A stretch of 64,000 nt of DNA. Origin: Desemzia sp045528445 (GTDB taxonomy: Bacteria; Bacillota; Bacilli; Lactobacillales; Carnobacteriaceae). This document shows positions 7,029 through 14,579 of this stretch, in pieces (within the stretch, counting starts at the first letter, position 1; every line of letters begins with the position of its first letter). The stretch covers positions 62,001 to 126,000 of the forward strand of contig NZ_JBGQQU010000001.1 of assembly GCF_045528445.1 (NCBI RefSeq). The letters are read 5' to 3'. The notes below the pieces were generated by a model, which did not search any database, was not told where the DNA came from, and worked only from the letters and a program-made list of their open reading frames with translations. The position numbers and the translations under genes were made by a program.

Positions 7029-8078
7029 ATGAATGGGTATTCAGTTGCAGTAGTTGGAGCCACTGGAGCAGTGGGAACCAAAATGATCAAAATGTTGGAA
7101 AACGCAGCTTTTCCAATCAAAGAGGTAACCTTATTGGCTTCTAAACGTTCAGCTGGGAAAAAACTACTTTTTAATGGCGAAGAAATTGAAATTCAAGAAA
7201 CAACCAATGAATCATTTGATGGAATCGATATTGCATTATTTAGTGCGGGAGGAGACATATCAAAACAATTTGCTCCTGAAGCCGTGAAGCGCGGAGCAAT
7301 CGTAATCGATAATACGAGTGCATACCGTATGGATCCAAAAGTTCCTTTGGTTGTACCTGAGGTGAATGCTGAAGCTTTAAAACATCACCAAGGAATCATT
7401 GCGAACCCTAATTGCTCGACCATTCAAATGGTAGCAGCCTTACATCCGATACGAAATAAATTTGGGCTGAAGCGAGTGATTGTTTCTACCTATCAAGCAG
7501 TCAGTGGTGCTGGAAATGCTGCTCTAAAAGAAATGCATGCTCAAGCACAGCACATGTTGAACGATGAGCCGTACGAAGCTCATATCCTGCCTTCTGGTGG
7601 AGACAAGAAGCATTTTCCAATCGCATTCAACGCGTTGCCTCAAATCGATGTCTTTGATGAAGAGGGGTATACAAAAGAAGAATGGAAAATGACGAATGAA
7701 ACCAAAAAAATCATGGGAGACGATGCAATCAAAGTATCCGCTACATGTGTGCGGATCCCAGTGGTATTTGGCCATTCAGAATCCGTTTATATTGAAGTGA
7801 AAGATGAAACAGCTTCAGTGGAACAAATTCAATCGTTGCTAAATGAAGCTCCCGGAATCATTCTTCAAGATGACCCGACTCAACAGCTTTATCCCACCGC
7901 ATTAGCTACACAGGGCGAAAAAGAAGTGTTTGTCGGTCGTATTCGAAAAGATTTAGACGATGAAGCTGGTTATCATATGTGGATCGTATCCGATAATTTA
8001 TTAAAAGGTGCGGCATGGAATTCGGTACAAATAGCCGAAAAAATGCATGAATTAGGTTTATTAAGCGTCAAAGCGTAA
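7029..8078 (+). CDS. asd: Aspartate-semialdehyde dehydrogenase
   Basis: Asd reduces aspartyl-phosphate to aspartate semialdehyde, the branch point to lysine/diaminopimelate and to threonine and methionine. The start is the ATG at 7029 (MNGYSVAVVGATGAVG) after CAGGAG; the frame is open further upstream without a good ribosome binding site. The 349 residues begin with the NADP-binding GATGAVG loop (~10-16) and contain the catalytic cysteine in 'NPNCSTIQM' (Cys ~129) and the substrate-binding 'VSGAGN' region. dapA follows after 28 bases, so the pair feeds diaminopimelate synthesis. An aspartokinase gene, found between asd and dapA in Bacillus subtilis, is absent here. Confidence 0.96.
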   Translation: MNGYSVAVVGATGAVGTKMIKMLENAAFPIKEVTLLASKRSAGKKLLFNGEEIEIQETTNESFDGIDIALFSAGGDISKQFAPEAVKRGAIVIDNTSAYRMDPKVPLVVPEVNAEALKHHQGIIANPNCSTIQMVAALHPIRNKFGLKRVIVSTYQAVSGAGNAALKEMHAQAQHMLNDEPYEAHILPSGGDKKHFPIAFNALPQIDVFDEEGYTKEEWKMTNETKKIMGDDAIKVSATCVRIPVVFGHSESVYIEVKDETASVEQIQSLLNEAPGIILQDDPTQQLYPTALATQGEKEVFVGRIRKDLDDEAGYHMWIVSDNLLKGAAWNSVQIAEKMHELGLLSVKA

Positions 8079-8106
8079 AAAAATCGCATTACAGGAAGGT
8101 GAGAGT

Positions 8107-8979
8107 TTGGATATTCAACGTGCAAGAATCATTACAGCAATGGTCACTCCTTTTGATCAAGAAAATAAAGTAGACAATGAACAATTAAAAAGATTTATCG
8201 AATACTTAATTTCAACAGGCACTGAAGGAATCGTGGTCGGTGGCACAACAGGCGAATCACCAACCCTTTCCCATGACGAAAAATTGGCTTTGTATCAAAA
8301 AACGGTTGAATATGTTGCTGGACGTATTCCCATTATTGCAGGGACTGGTTCAAACAATACTGCTGAAACGATTTCTTTTACGCAAGAAGTGGAAAAAATC
8401 AACGGTATCGATGCAGCATTGGTTGTTACTCCATATTATAACAAGCCGAATCAAGCTGGATTATTCGCTCACTTTGAAGCTGTAGCCAAAAGTACCGCAT
8501 TACCAATCATGATCTACAATGTTCCAGGCAGAACCAGTGTGTCGATAGATCCAGAAACGACTATTCGTTTATCTGGCATTGATAATGTGATAGGGATCAA
8601 AGAATGTGCAGGGTTGGATGCGATGAGCCAAATCATCTCACATACGTCTGAAGACTTTTTGGTTTACACCGGTGAAGATAATTTATCCCTTCCAGCTAAA
8701 GCCATTGGAGCCAATGGGGTGGTTTCGGTAGCCAGTCAAGTATTTGGTAAAGAAATGTCCGAGATGTACGACGCTTTAGAAGACGGGCAATTGAAACGAG
8801 CGGCTGAACTATCTGCTGAGCTGTTACCAAAAATGGACAGTTTGTTTTCTGTTCCTTCTCCGGCACCCACAAAATGTGTGTTGAATCACAATGGGGTAGC
8901 TGTTGGAGGATTGAGATTGCCTTTAGTAGAATGTACGCCTGAAGAAAAAGAAAGTATCTTAGCAATTTGTTATCCATAA
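8107..8979 (+). CDS. dapA: 4-hydroxy-tetrahydrodipicolinate synthase
   Basis: DapA condenses pyruvate with aspartate semialdehyde, the committed step toward diaminopimelate for peptidoglycan and lysine. It starts at a TTG (8107) after AGGAAGGTGAG; the N-terminus DIQRARIITAMVTPFD matches the family. The 290-residue TIM barrel has 'GGTTGESPTLS' (~45-55), the tyrosine in 'IYNVPGRTS' (Tyr ~137) and the Schiff-base lysine in 'GIKECAGLD' (Lys ~165). The length is normal. It sits between asd and rnjB, as in the Bacillus asd-dapG-dapA-rnjB cluster, and is probably co-transcribed with both. Confidence 0.96.
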   Translation: MDIQRARIITAMVTPFDQENKVDNEQLKRFIEYLISTGTEGIVVGGTTGESPTLSHDEKLALYQKTVEYVAGRIPIIAGTGSNNTAETISFTQEVEKINGIDAALVVTPYYNKPNQAGLFAHFEAVAKSTALPIMIYNVPGRTSVSIDPETTIRLSGIDNVIGIKECAGLDAMSQIISHTSEDFLVYTGEDNLSLPAKAIGANGVVSVASQVFGKEMSEMYDALEDGQLKRAAELSAELLPKMDSLFSVPSPAPTKCVLNHNGVAVGGLRLPLVECTPEEKESILAICYP

Positions 8980-9022
8980 AAGTATCAACAATGTAATGAA
9001 AGAAAACCAAAGAGGTGAAGTA

Positions 9023-10702
9023 ATGAGTAAAGTTAAAATCATTCCACTTGGTGGCGTGCGTGAAAATGGTAAAAATATGTACGTTGTGGAAGTAGATGAA
9101 GAAATTTTTGTTCTGGATTGCGGATTGATGTATCCAGAAACAGAATTATTTGGAATCGATGTTGTCATTCCAAATTTTGATTATTTAGAAGCAAATAAAG
9201 ATCGTGTTACTGCAGTGTTCTTAACACATGGACATGAAGATTCTATAGGAGCTTTACCGTATTTTCTGCAAAAATTCAATGTGCCGGTATTTGGTACTGA
9301 ATTAACAATGGCGTTAGCTAAAATGAGTGTCGAAGAAAAAGGACAAGTGGCTCATTTTGATGATTACCATGTAGTCGATGAGCATACCGAAATTGAATTT
9401 GGCAACGCAGTAGTGAGTTTCTTTAGAACCACTCACTCTATCCCTGATTCTGTCGGAATCGTTGTTAAAACGGATGAAGGCAGCATTGTCTATACAGGAA
9501 ACTTTAAGTTTGATCAGAGTGCTAAACCGATGTATAAAACAGATTTAAACCGCATCAGCGATATCGGCAGAAGCAATGTATTGGCACTGTTAAGTGATTC
9601 TAGTGAAGCTGAAAGTCCTGTTGAAAATGTGAGTGAATTGAAAGTTGCTGAAGAAGTATTGGATACTTTCCAAAATACAAATGGACGAATCATTGTGGCC
9701 GCTGTGGCCAGCAATATTCTAAGAATCCAACAAGTATTGGACGCAGCACATCGTTCCAATCGTAAAATCTTTATTACCGGAAAACATTTGGAAGAGATTG
9801 TCGACAAAGCATTAAAATTAGACAAATTGCAATTGCCAAGCGATGAATTGATCGTTTCTGTAAAAGAGATTGAAAAATACGAAGACCAAGAAATCGTTGT
9901 ACTTGAAACAGGGAGCACCGGCGAACCGATCCAAACCTTACAACGTATGGCAAAAGGCAAGCATCCGCAAGTGAATATCAAAGAAGGCGATCTAGTTTAT
10001 ATCGTGACTAGCCCTTCAAATGAAATGGAAGTTACAGTAGCCACTACTGAAAATATGGTTTACCGTGCTGGTGGAGAAGTGAAACAAATCACCGATAATC
10101 TGAAAGCTTCTGGACATGCTACACCGAACGATCTGAAGTTGATGATTAACTTGATCCAACCGAAGTACTTCATCCCTGTAACGGGAGAGTACCGTATGTT
10201 AGCAGCTCATGCTGACTTGGCTCATGAAGTAGGGATCTCATATAAAAATATCATTATTCCTGGCAAAGGAGATATCATGGAATATTCTCATAACCGCTTG
10301 ACAATGTCTGGTCAAGTAGAATCTGGGAATACTATGGTAGACGGTATTGGAATCGGGGATATTGGAAATATTGTCTTGCGTGACCGTAAGCTATTGTCTC
10401 AAGATGGGATTCTGATCGCTGTGGTGACAATTAATCGTAAAACAAAAGAAATTACGTCTGGTCCACAAGTCATGACTCGTGGTTTTGTATACGTCAAAGA
10501 AAATACGCAATTGATTGAACAAAGCAGCGAAATGGTCCAAAAAGTCGTTGAAGAGAACTTACAGCAAAATGAATTTGAATGGGGAGCTTTGAAGCAAGAC
10601 ATCAGAGACTCATTAAGCAAATTCTTGTTCGATAAGACACGCAGAAGACCGGTTATCTTACCGATCATTATGGAAGTCAGCAATTCAAAACGCAGAAGAT
10701 AA
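9023..10702 (+). CDS. rnjB: Ribonuclease J2
   Basis: RNase J enzymes are metallo-beta-lactamase/beta-CASP nucleases with 5'-3' exonuclease and endonuclease activity in Gram-positive mRNA and rRNA maturation. The start is the ATG at 9023 (MSKVKIIPLGGVRENG) after AGAGGTGAAG. In the 559-residue product the metal motif reads HGHEDSIG (~69-76) where RNase J1 has HGHEDHIG, so the last histidine is replaced by serine. Bacillus subtilis RNase J2 likewise lacks this histidine and is weakly active, working mainly in complex with J1. The position after dapA matches rnjB. I therefore call it J2; J1 should be elsewhere in the genome. Confidence 0.9.
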   Translation: MSKVKIIPLGGVRENGKNMYVVEVDEEIFVLDCGLMYPETELFGIDVVIPNFDYLEANKDRVTAVFLTHGHEDSIGALPYFLQKFNVPVFGTELTMALAKMSVEEKGQVAHFDDYHVVDEHTEIEFGNAVVSFFRTTHSIPDSVGIVVKTDEGSIVYTGNFKFDQSAKPMYKTDLNRISDIGRSNVLALLSDSSEAESPVENVSELKVAEEVLDTFQNTNGRIIVAAVASNILRIQQVLDAAHRSNRKIFITGKHLEEIVDKALKLDKLQLPSDELIVSVKEIEKYEDQEIVVLETGSTGEPIQTLQRMAKGKHPQVNIKEGDLVYIVTSPSNEMEVTVATTENMVYRAGGEVKQITDNLKASGHATPNDLKLMINLIQPKYFIPVTGEYRMLAAHADLAHEVGISYKNIIIPGKGDIMEYSHNRLTMSGQVESGNTMVDGIGIGDIGNIVLRDRKLLSQDGILIAVVTINRKTKEITSGPQVMTRGFVYVKENTQLIEQSSEMVQKVVEENLQQNEFEWGALKQDIRDSLSKFLFDKTRRRPVILPIIMEVSNSKRRR

Positions 10703-10712
10703 ATTAAGGCAT

Positions 10713-10741
10713 AGGCTAGGACATTTGTCCTAGCCTTATTT
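10713..10741 (+). terminator. Terminator of the asd-dapA-rnjB operon
   Basis: AGGCTAGGAC, loop ATTT, GTCCTAGCCT (perfect 10-bp stem), followed by TATTT. The T tract is short. Confidence 0.85.
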
Positions 10742-10809
10742 AAAACCCTTAATGGGTCGTTCAAAAAGTGGTTCTACAATATTTGACGTTGGTAAGTAAA
10801 AAAATTAAT

Positions 10810-11057
10810 TCTAAACTTTTTAGAAGCTCATTCCTAGAAATTTATGGAGGACTATGGGGTTGCTTGTAGCCATGGAAAAGGAAGCAATGGGAATTACTTA
10901 GCGTTAGGCTTTAGCCGTTACGCTAAGTTTGAAGCTTGCAAGTCTTGAGATGTGGTTTTCAGCTCAAGGCGGTCCCATGGCGGTCCATAAGCAACCCCAT
11001 AGGCTGGAGGAAATTTCTCTACCAACGCTAGAAGATGAAGAACCCAAAAAGTTTAGA
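10810..11057. repeat. 248-bp palindromic intergenic element A
   Basis: The ends are inverted copies: TCTAAACTTTTT (10810-10821) and AAAAAGTTTAGA (11046-11057). Further in, CTATGGGGTTGCTT (10852-10865) matches AAGCAACCCCATAG (10989-11002). The core has ACTTAGCGT/ACGCTAAGT (10897-10929) with an inner GGC/GCC, and CTTGAG/CTCAAG (10943-10968). Folded as RNA it would be a long stem topped by two or more hairpins. The right end overlaps the ribosome binding site of the next gene. The 14-mer CTGGAGGAAATTTC (11004-11017) recurs in element B at 57138-57151. No transposase is present; a MITE-like or RNA-encoding element is possible. Confidence 0.75.
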
Positions 11058-11068
11058 GAGGACAAAAT

Positions 11069-11734
11069 ATGAAAACAGACCTTCAAAAAGAGATTTTAAA
11101 GCAGACAGAACAGTTTGTCTTTCAGTTATTGAAGAAAGACGCTTCCGGACATGATTGGTGGCATATTCATCGTGTACGTAATCTAGCCTTGCAAATGGCA
11201 GCTGAAGAACCCGGGGAAGTAGATGCTTTTATTTGTGAGATGGCTGCATTGCTGCATGATGTCCCAGATGAAAAATTAAATGAGACACCTGAAGCAGGAG
11301 AAAAAAAATTAACCGATTGGTTGAATCAGCTATCTTTAACCCACGCCGAAAAAGAGTCTCTTTTATTTATTGTGCTGAACTTGTCCTATAAAGGTGGAAC
11401 CAATAAAATAGAGATGACTTCTATAGAGGGAAAACTCGTGCAAGATGCAGATCGGTTAGATGCCATTGGAGCAATCGGTATTGCCAGAACAATGGCTTAT
11501 TCGGGTTCCCGTGGTCGGTTGATTCATGATCCTTCTAAAATGCCGAGAGAAGGGGTATCTTACGAAGAGTATCGATCTGGAGAAGATACAGCGATCATGC
11601 ATTTTTATGAAAAATTATTAAAGTTGAAAGACACGATGAATACTCAAACAGGAAGATCTTTTGCTGAAAACAGACACCAGTTTATGGAACAGTTTTTGCA
11701 AGAATTTTATTTGGAGTGGGATGGGTTGAAGTAA
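11069..11734 (+). CDS. HD-domain phosphohydrolase, YpgQ/YedJ-like
   Basis: HD-domain proteins are metal-dependent phosphohydrolases, often acting on nucleotides. The 221-residue product has a histidine in 'HDWWHIHRVRNLA' (~28-40), the HD pair in 'AALLHDVPDEK' (His63-Asp64) and a downstream aspartate in 'LVQDADRLDAIGAIG' (~123-137), then 'GIARTMAYSGSRGR'. This arrangement fits the small stand-alone YpgQ/YedJ group. The substrate is not predictable from sequence alone. The ribosome binding site GAGAGGA lies at the edge of palindromic element A, so the gene's 5' region may have been shaped by that element. The next gene follows after 110 bases and is probably separate. Confidence 0.85.
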   Translation: MKTDLQKEILKQTEQFVFQLLKKDASGHDWWHIHRVRNLALQMAAEEPGEVDAFICEMAALLHDVPDEKLNETPEAGEKKLTDWLNQLSLTHAEKESLLFIVLNLSYKGGTNKIEMTSIEGKLVQDADRLDAIGAIGIARTMAYSGSRGRLIHDPSKMPREGVSYEEYRSGEDTAIMHFYEKLLKLKDTMNTQTGRSFAENRHQFMEQFLQEFYLEWDGLK

Positions 11735-11844
11735 TCAGAGTATTGCAAATCAGAGAAATTAAGAACGTTTCAAGAGACATTTATTAGTCCTGTCTGTTAT
11801 TCTTATACTGAAAAAGAATAATGAAAAAGGCAAGGTGAAGGGCT

Positions 11845-12318
11845 ATGGAAAAGATAATTCTAAGAGAAGCGGTTATAGAAGATGCTCCAAAATTAGAAAA
11901 TTATGCCATTGATTCAAATTCTTATATTGTTAAGCCAATGGATGCTTTAACCGAGAGTATGCATGAAACTGAAAAACACCCGATTTTGATTTTAAAGGGG
12001 CAGGAATTGATTGGTTTTTTTATCCTTCAACTTGGAGTAGGGGTGTCCACTTTTACAGACAATCCAAAAGCAATTCTATTTAGAGCACATTCGATTGATT
12101 TGAATTATCAAGGAGAAGGATATGCTAAAAAGTCTTTAGAACTGCTGCCCGACTATGTGCGCTATCATTATCCCATGATCAACGAAATTGTGTTGTCTGT
12201 CTCTATAGACAATATCAGCAGTCAAATGCTGTATATTCAATCAGGTTTTTCAAATACTCAACAACGGATCAACATAGGGGACAGTATAGAATTTGTATTA
12301 GCTAAAAAGTTAGACTAA
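11845..12318 (+). CDS. GNAT-family N-acetyltransferase
   Basis: GNAT enzymes transfer an acetyl group from acetyl-CoA to amines of proteins or small molecules. The 157-residue protein opens MEKIILREAVIEDA, the typical beta1-alpha1 start, and carries the acetyl-CoA-binding segment 'IDLNYQGEGYAKKSLELL' (~89-106; Q-x-x-G-x-A form). A beta strand and 'NISSQMLYIQSGF' near the C-terminus match GNAT motif B. The ATG at 11845 follows AAGGTGAAG. Neighbours give no clue to the substrate: an HD hydrolase lies upstream and a riboswitch-controlled thiamine transporter downstream. There is no clear terminator after the gene before the thiT promoter. Confidence 0.85.
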   Translation: MEKIILREAVIEDAPKLENYAIDSNSYIVKPMDALTESMHETEKHPILILKGQELIGFFILQLGVGVSTFTDNPKAILFRAHSIDLNYQGEGYAKKSLELLPDYVRYHYPMINEIVLSVSIDNISSQMLYIQSGFSNTQQRINIGDSIEFVLAKKLD

Positions 12319-12346
12319 TCAAATCGTTTCAACCCGGAGAGCAGTA

Positions 12347-12375
12347 TTGACAAGGGTTGAAATATTCGGTATAGT
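12347..12375 (+). promoter_or_regulatory. Promoter of thiT
   Basis: TTGACA (12347-12352), 17 bases, TATAGT (12370-12375). The start point is near 12382, about 22 bases before the TPP aptamer. Confidence 0.85.
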
Positions 12376-12403
12376 GAATAGGTAAAAACTGAATGAACGT
12401 CCA

Positions 12404-12491
12404 TCACAAAGGGGTGCTTTTTTAAGCTGAGATTGAATCGATGATTCTGACCCTTCGAACCTGTTCGTTAGCACGAGCGTAGGAATTGTGA
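12404..12491 (+). promoter_or_regulatory. TPP riboswitch aptamer (THI element)
   Basis: The conserved aptamer pieces occur in order: closing stem TCACAA (12404-12409) with TTGTGA (12486-12491), then GGGGTGC, CTGAGATT, GACCCTTCGAACCTG and GCGTAGGAA. Bound thiamine pyrophosphate should favour the terminator hairpin at 12532-12578 and switch off thiT. Confidence 0.95.
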
Positions 12492-12531
12492 CAGAGCACA
12501 AAAGTATGTAGTCTAATTACTCAAGTGATCT

Positions 12532-12578
12532 CCTCCTTTGTTGTTTGGCATTGTTCAAATTATAAAGGAGGTTTTTTT
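12532..12578 (+). terminator. Riboswitch terminator that includes the thiT ribosome binding site
   Basis: CCTCCTTT (12532-12539) pairs perfectly with AAAGGAGG (12564-12571), followed by seven T and immediately the ATG at 12579. The 3' arm of the terminator is also the Shine-Dalgarno sequence, so the same hairpin could stop transcription and hide the ribosome binding site. Confidence 0.85.
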
Positions 12579-13145
12579 ATGCGCAACAAAAAGTTTGGTG
12601 TGTGGATAGAAGGGACGATTATAGCTGCTTTAGCCATTGTATTATCGCTTATCCCAACAAATATCGGTCCGTCTTTTACAGTTTCATTAGGGATGGTGCC
12701 TCTCACGCTTTATGCGTTTAGGAGAGGTTTTGTTCCAGCAGTTTATGCTGGTTTTTTATGGGGGATCTTGCATTTTGTAATTGGTAATGCCTATATTCTA
12801 AGTCCTTTACAAGGATTTATTGAATATTTTATTGCCTTTGCCTTTGCAGGTTTCGGAGGATTATTTGCTGCTAAAATCCATTCGCTCAGTCAAACCGATC
12901 AGACGGTTAAATTGAATCTGTATATTGTTCTGGGAACATTTTCCGGTACGATGGCACGGTTCTTCTGGCATTTTGTAGCAGGTTATTATTTCTGGGGCAG
13001 CTACGCACCAGAAGGGATGAGTGCTTTATTGTATTCTTTCGTGACACAGATTTTGAGTGGAGTAATCACAGCGGTCGTAGTCAGCATCTTACTGATAGCG
13101 ATCAAAAAAACAGCCCCACAATTATTTTCATCCGCAACACTTTAA
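12579..13145 (+). CDS. thiT: Thiamine ECF transporter S component ThiT
   Basis: ThiT is the membrane thiamine-binding subunit that works with the shared ECF ATPase/EcfT module, not encoded here. The start is the ATG at 12579 (MRNKKFGVWIEGTI) directly after the riboswitch terminator; starts further upstream would lie inside the regulatory hairpin. The 188 residues form about six membrane helices with the family blocks 'SLGMVPLTLYAFRRG' and 'GFLWGILHFVIG', followed by 'LQGFIEYFIAFAFAG'. The TPP riboswitch upstream supports the function. Together with thiN at 43739-44389 it implies that this organism takes up and pyrophosphorylates thiamine. Confidence 0.95.
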   Translation: MRNKKFGVWIEGTIIAALAIVLSLIPTNIGPSFTVSLGMVPLTLYAFRRGFVPAVYAGFLWGILHFVIGNAYILSPLQGFIEYFIAFAFAGFGGLFAAKIHSLSQTDQTVKLNLYIVLGTFSGTMARFFWHFVAGYYFWGSYAPEGMSALLYSFVTQILSGVITAVVVSILLIAIKKTAPQLFSSATL

Positions 13146-13158
13146 TACAAGATCAAAG

Positions 13159-13187
13159 GACGGGATATTACTATCTCGTCTTTTTTT
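13159..13187 (+). terminator. Terminator of thiT
   Basis: GACGGGATA, loop TTAC, TATCTCGTC (one G-U pair), then seven T. Confidence 0.9.
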
Positions 13188-13220
13188 GAAGCTAAAAAGG
13201 GTTGTCGGTCAAAATTATGA

Positions 13221-13250
13221 TTGACTTTTTTTTCGACTAGTACATACTAA
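13221..13250 (+). promoter_or_regulatory. Probable promoter of the M50-like gene
   Basis: TTGACT (13221-13226), 18 bases, TACTAA (13245-13250), about 63 bases before the ATG at 13313. Confidence 0.5.
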
Positions 13251-13312
13251 ATAAGTAATGTTATCCTTTTTAGGAGACTGCATCAACCAACCCATAAGGA
13301 AGTGAAGCACAT

Positions 13313-14482
13313 ATGACAAAAAATAAAAGTGAAAGAAAGAAATCCCAGTGGAGTACCGTGATTCTTGTAATGGGAGGTTCAGCAATTGTCGGTTTAACAA
13401 TTGGCTTTGTTGCAGGAGTATTTTTGGAAACTGATGCAATTGAATTAAATTTAAGTCTGTTGTTTATTGGGTTCATAGCTTTTTTTATCAGTTATTTGAT
13501 ACATATTTTACTTCATGAAATGGGTCATTTGGTATTTGGGTTGATGACCGGCTATGCTTATGTTTCTTTCCGAATAGGTTCCTTGACATTTGTCAAAGAA
13601 GAAGGAAGTATCCAACAAAAACGAATGAACTTACCTGGTACAGGAGGGCAATGTTTGATGTCCCCTCCTGCATATAACGAGGGTGATTTTCCATTTGTGT
13701 TATATAATTTAGGCGGAGTTTTAGTGAATGCAGTGCTTTCTATCGCACTATTTGGGCTAATCTTTAACGGTGTATTTTTTTCACCTGTCTTGACGATAAT
13801 TTGGAGTGCTTTTGCATTGGCAGGTTTGTTTACAGCAGCAACCAATGGAATTCCGATGAAAATGGGAGGCATACCAAATGATGGCTACAATTTGTATTTG
13901 TTGTTAAAAAATCAGAAAAATAAATACGCTTTTTACACCCAACTCAAAATAAATGCTTTGATGACACAAGGAAAACGAGTGAAAGATATTCCGCTAACAA
14001 CTCTTCAATTAGAAGGAGAAAAAGACTATTCCAATCCTTTAAAAGTCGCCATGTATTTATTGGAATATAACTGGTATATAGATCAGTTGAAATTTGAAGA
14101 AGCGAGACTATGCTTAACAGCTTTTGATCCGTATATAGAAGAAATGTCAGTGTTATATAAGAATGAATTAACTTGTGAACGCTTGTTTTTAGAGTTGATT
14201 CAAGATGCTGACCCGTTCATAGTGAAGAAATTTTATACCAATGAATTACAGAAATACATTAAAATGACGACTTATTTGCCGAATAAGAAACGGTTAATGA
14301 TGGCTTATGAAGCTTTCCATCAACGAAATTACTCTAAAGCTATAGAATATTATAATGAATTGCAGAAAACCGCAACTATGTACCCTGTAAAAGGCGAATC
14401 AGCTATGGAACGGATGCTGGGAGAGTGGATAAAAGAAAAAATGTCCTTTCTTACTATGGCTGATGAGAAAAAAAGAGTATGA
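13313..14482 (+). CDS. M50-like membrane metalloprotease, uncharacterised
   Basis: The 389-residue protein has a short basic N-terminus and several membrane helices (~16-36, 46-66, 127-152, 157-176). The zinc-binding HEMGH (68-72) lies inside the second helix, as in site-2-protease-like M50 enzymes. A later 'NGIPMKMGGIPNDG' (~178-191) could supply the third metal ligand (Asp190), resembling the N-x-x-P...DG motif of the family. Residues ~200-389 are soluble and helical, with 'AYEAFHQRNYSKAIEYYNEL' resembling a tetratricopeptide helix pair. No PDZ domain is seen. The gene stands alone between thiT and cls, so a substrate cannot be inferred. The fold class is well supported; activity is not shown. 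Confidence 0.7.
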   Translation: MTKNKSERKKSQWSTVILVMGGSAIVGLTIGFVAGVFLETDAIELNLSLLFIGFIAFFISYLIHILLHEMGHLVFGLMTGYAYVSFRIGSLTFVKEEGSIQQKRMNLPGTGGQCLMSPPAYNEGDFPFVLYNLGGVLVNAVLSIALFGLIFNGVFFSPVLTIIWSAFALAGLFTAATNGIPMKMGGIPNDGYNLYLLLKNQKNKYAFYTQLKINALMTQGKRVKDIPLTTLQLEGEKDYSNPLKVAMYLLEYNWYIDQLKFEEARLCLTAFDPYIEEMSVLYKNELTCERLFLELIQDADPFIVKKFYTNELQKYIKMTTYLPNKKRLMMAYEAFHQRNYSKAIEYYNELQKTATMYPVKGESAMERMLGEWIKEKMSFLTMADEKKRV

Positions 14483-14579
14483 TAGCTAAGGTGATGACAC
14501 GACAAGTCGATATCTATGTGTTCAATGAGTAGTGTTTTTATTTGAAGAATAAGAATGTTGGAAAGAGATGTGAGCTTTA

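Noticed and set aside
10854..10901. 15-codon frame MGLLVAMEKEAMGIT in element A
   Set aside because: Only three bases separate GGAGG from the ATG, and the sequence is dictated by the inverted repeats, so it is not listed as a gene. It is mentioned with the element.
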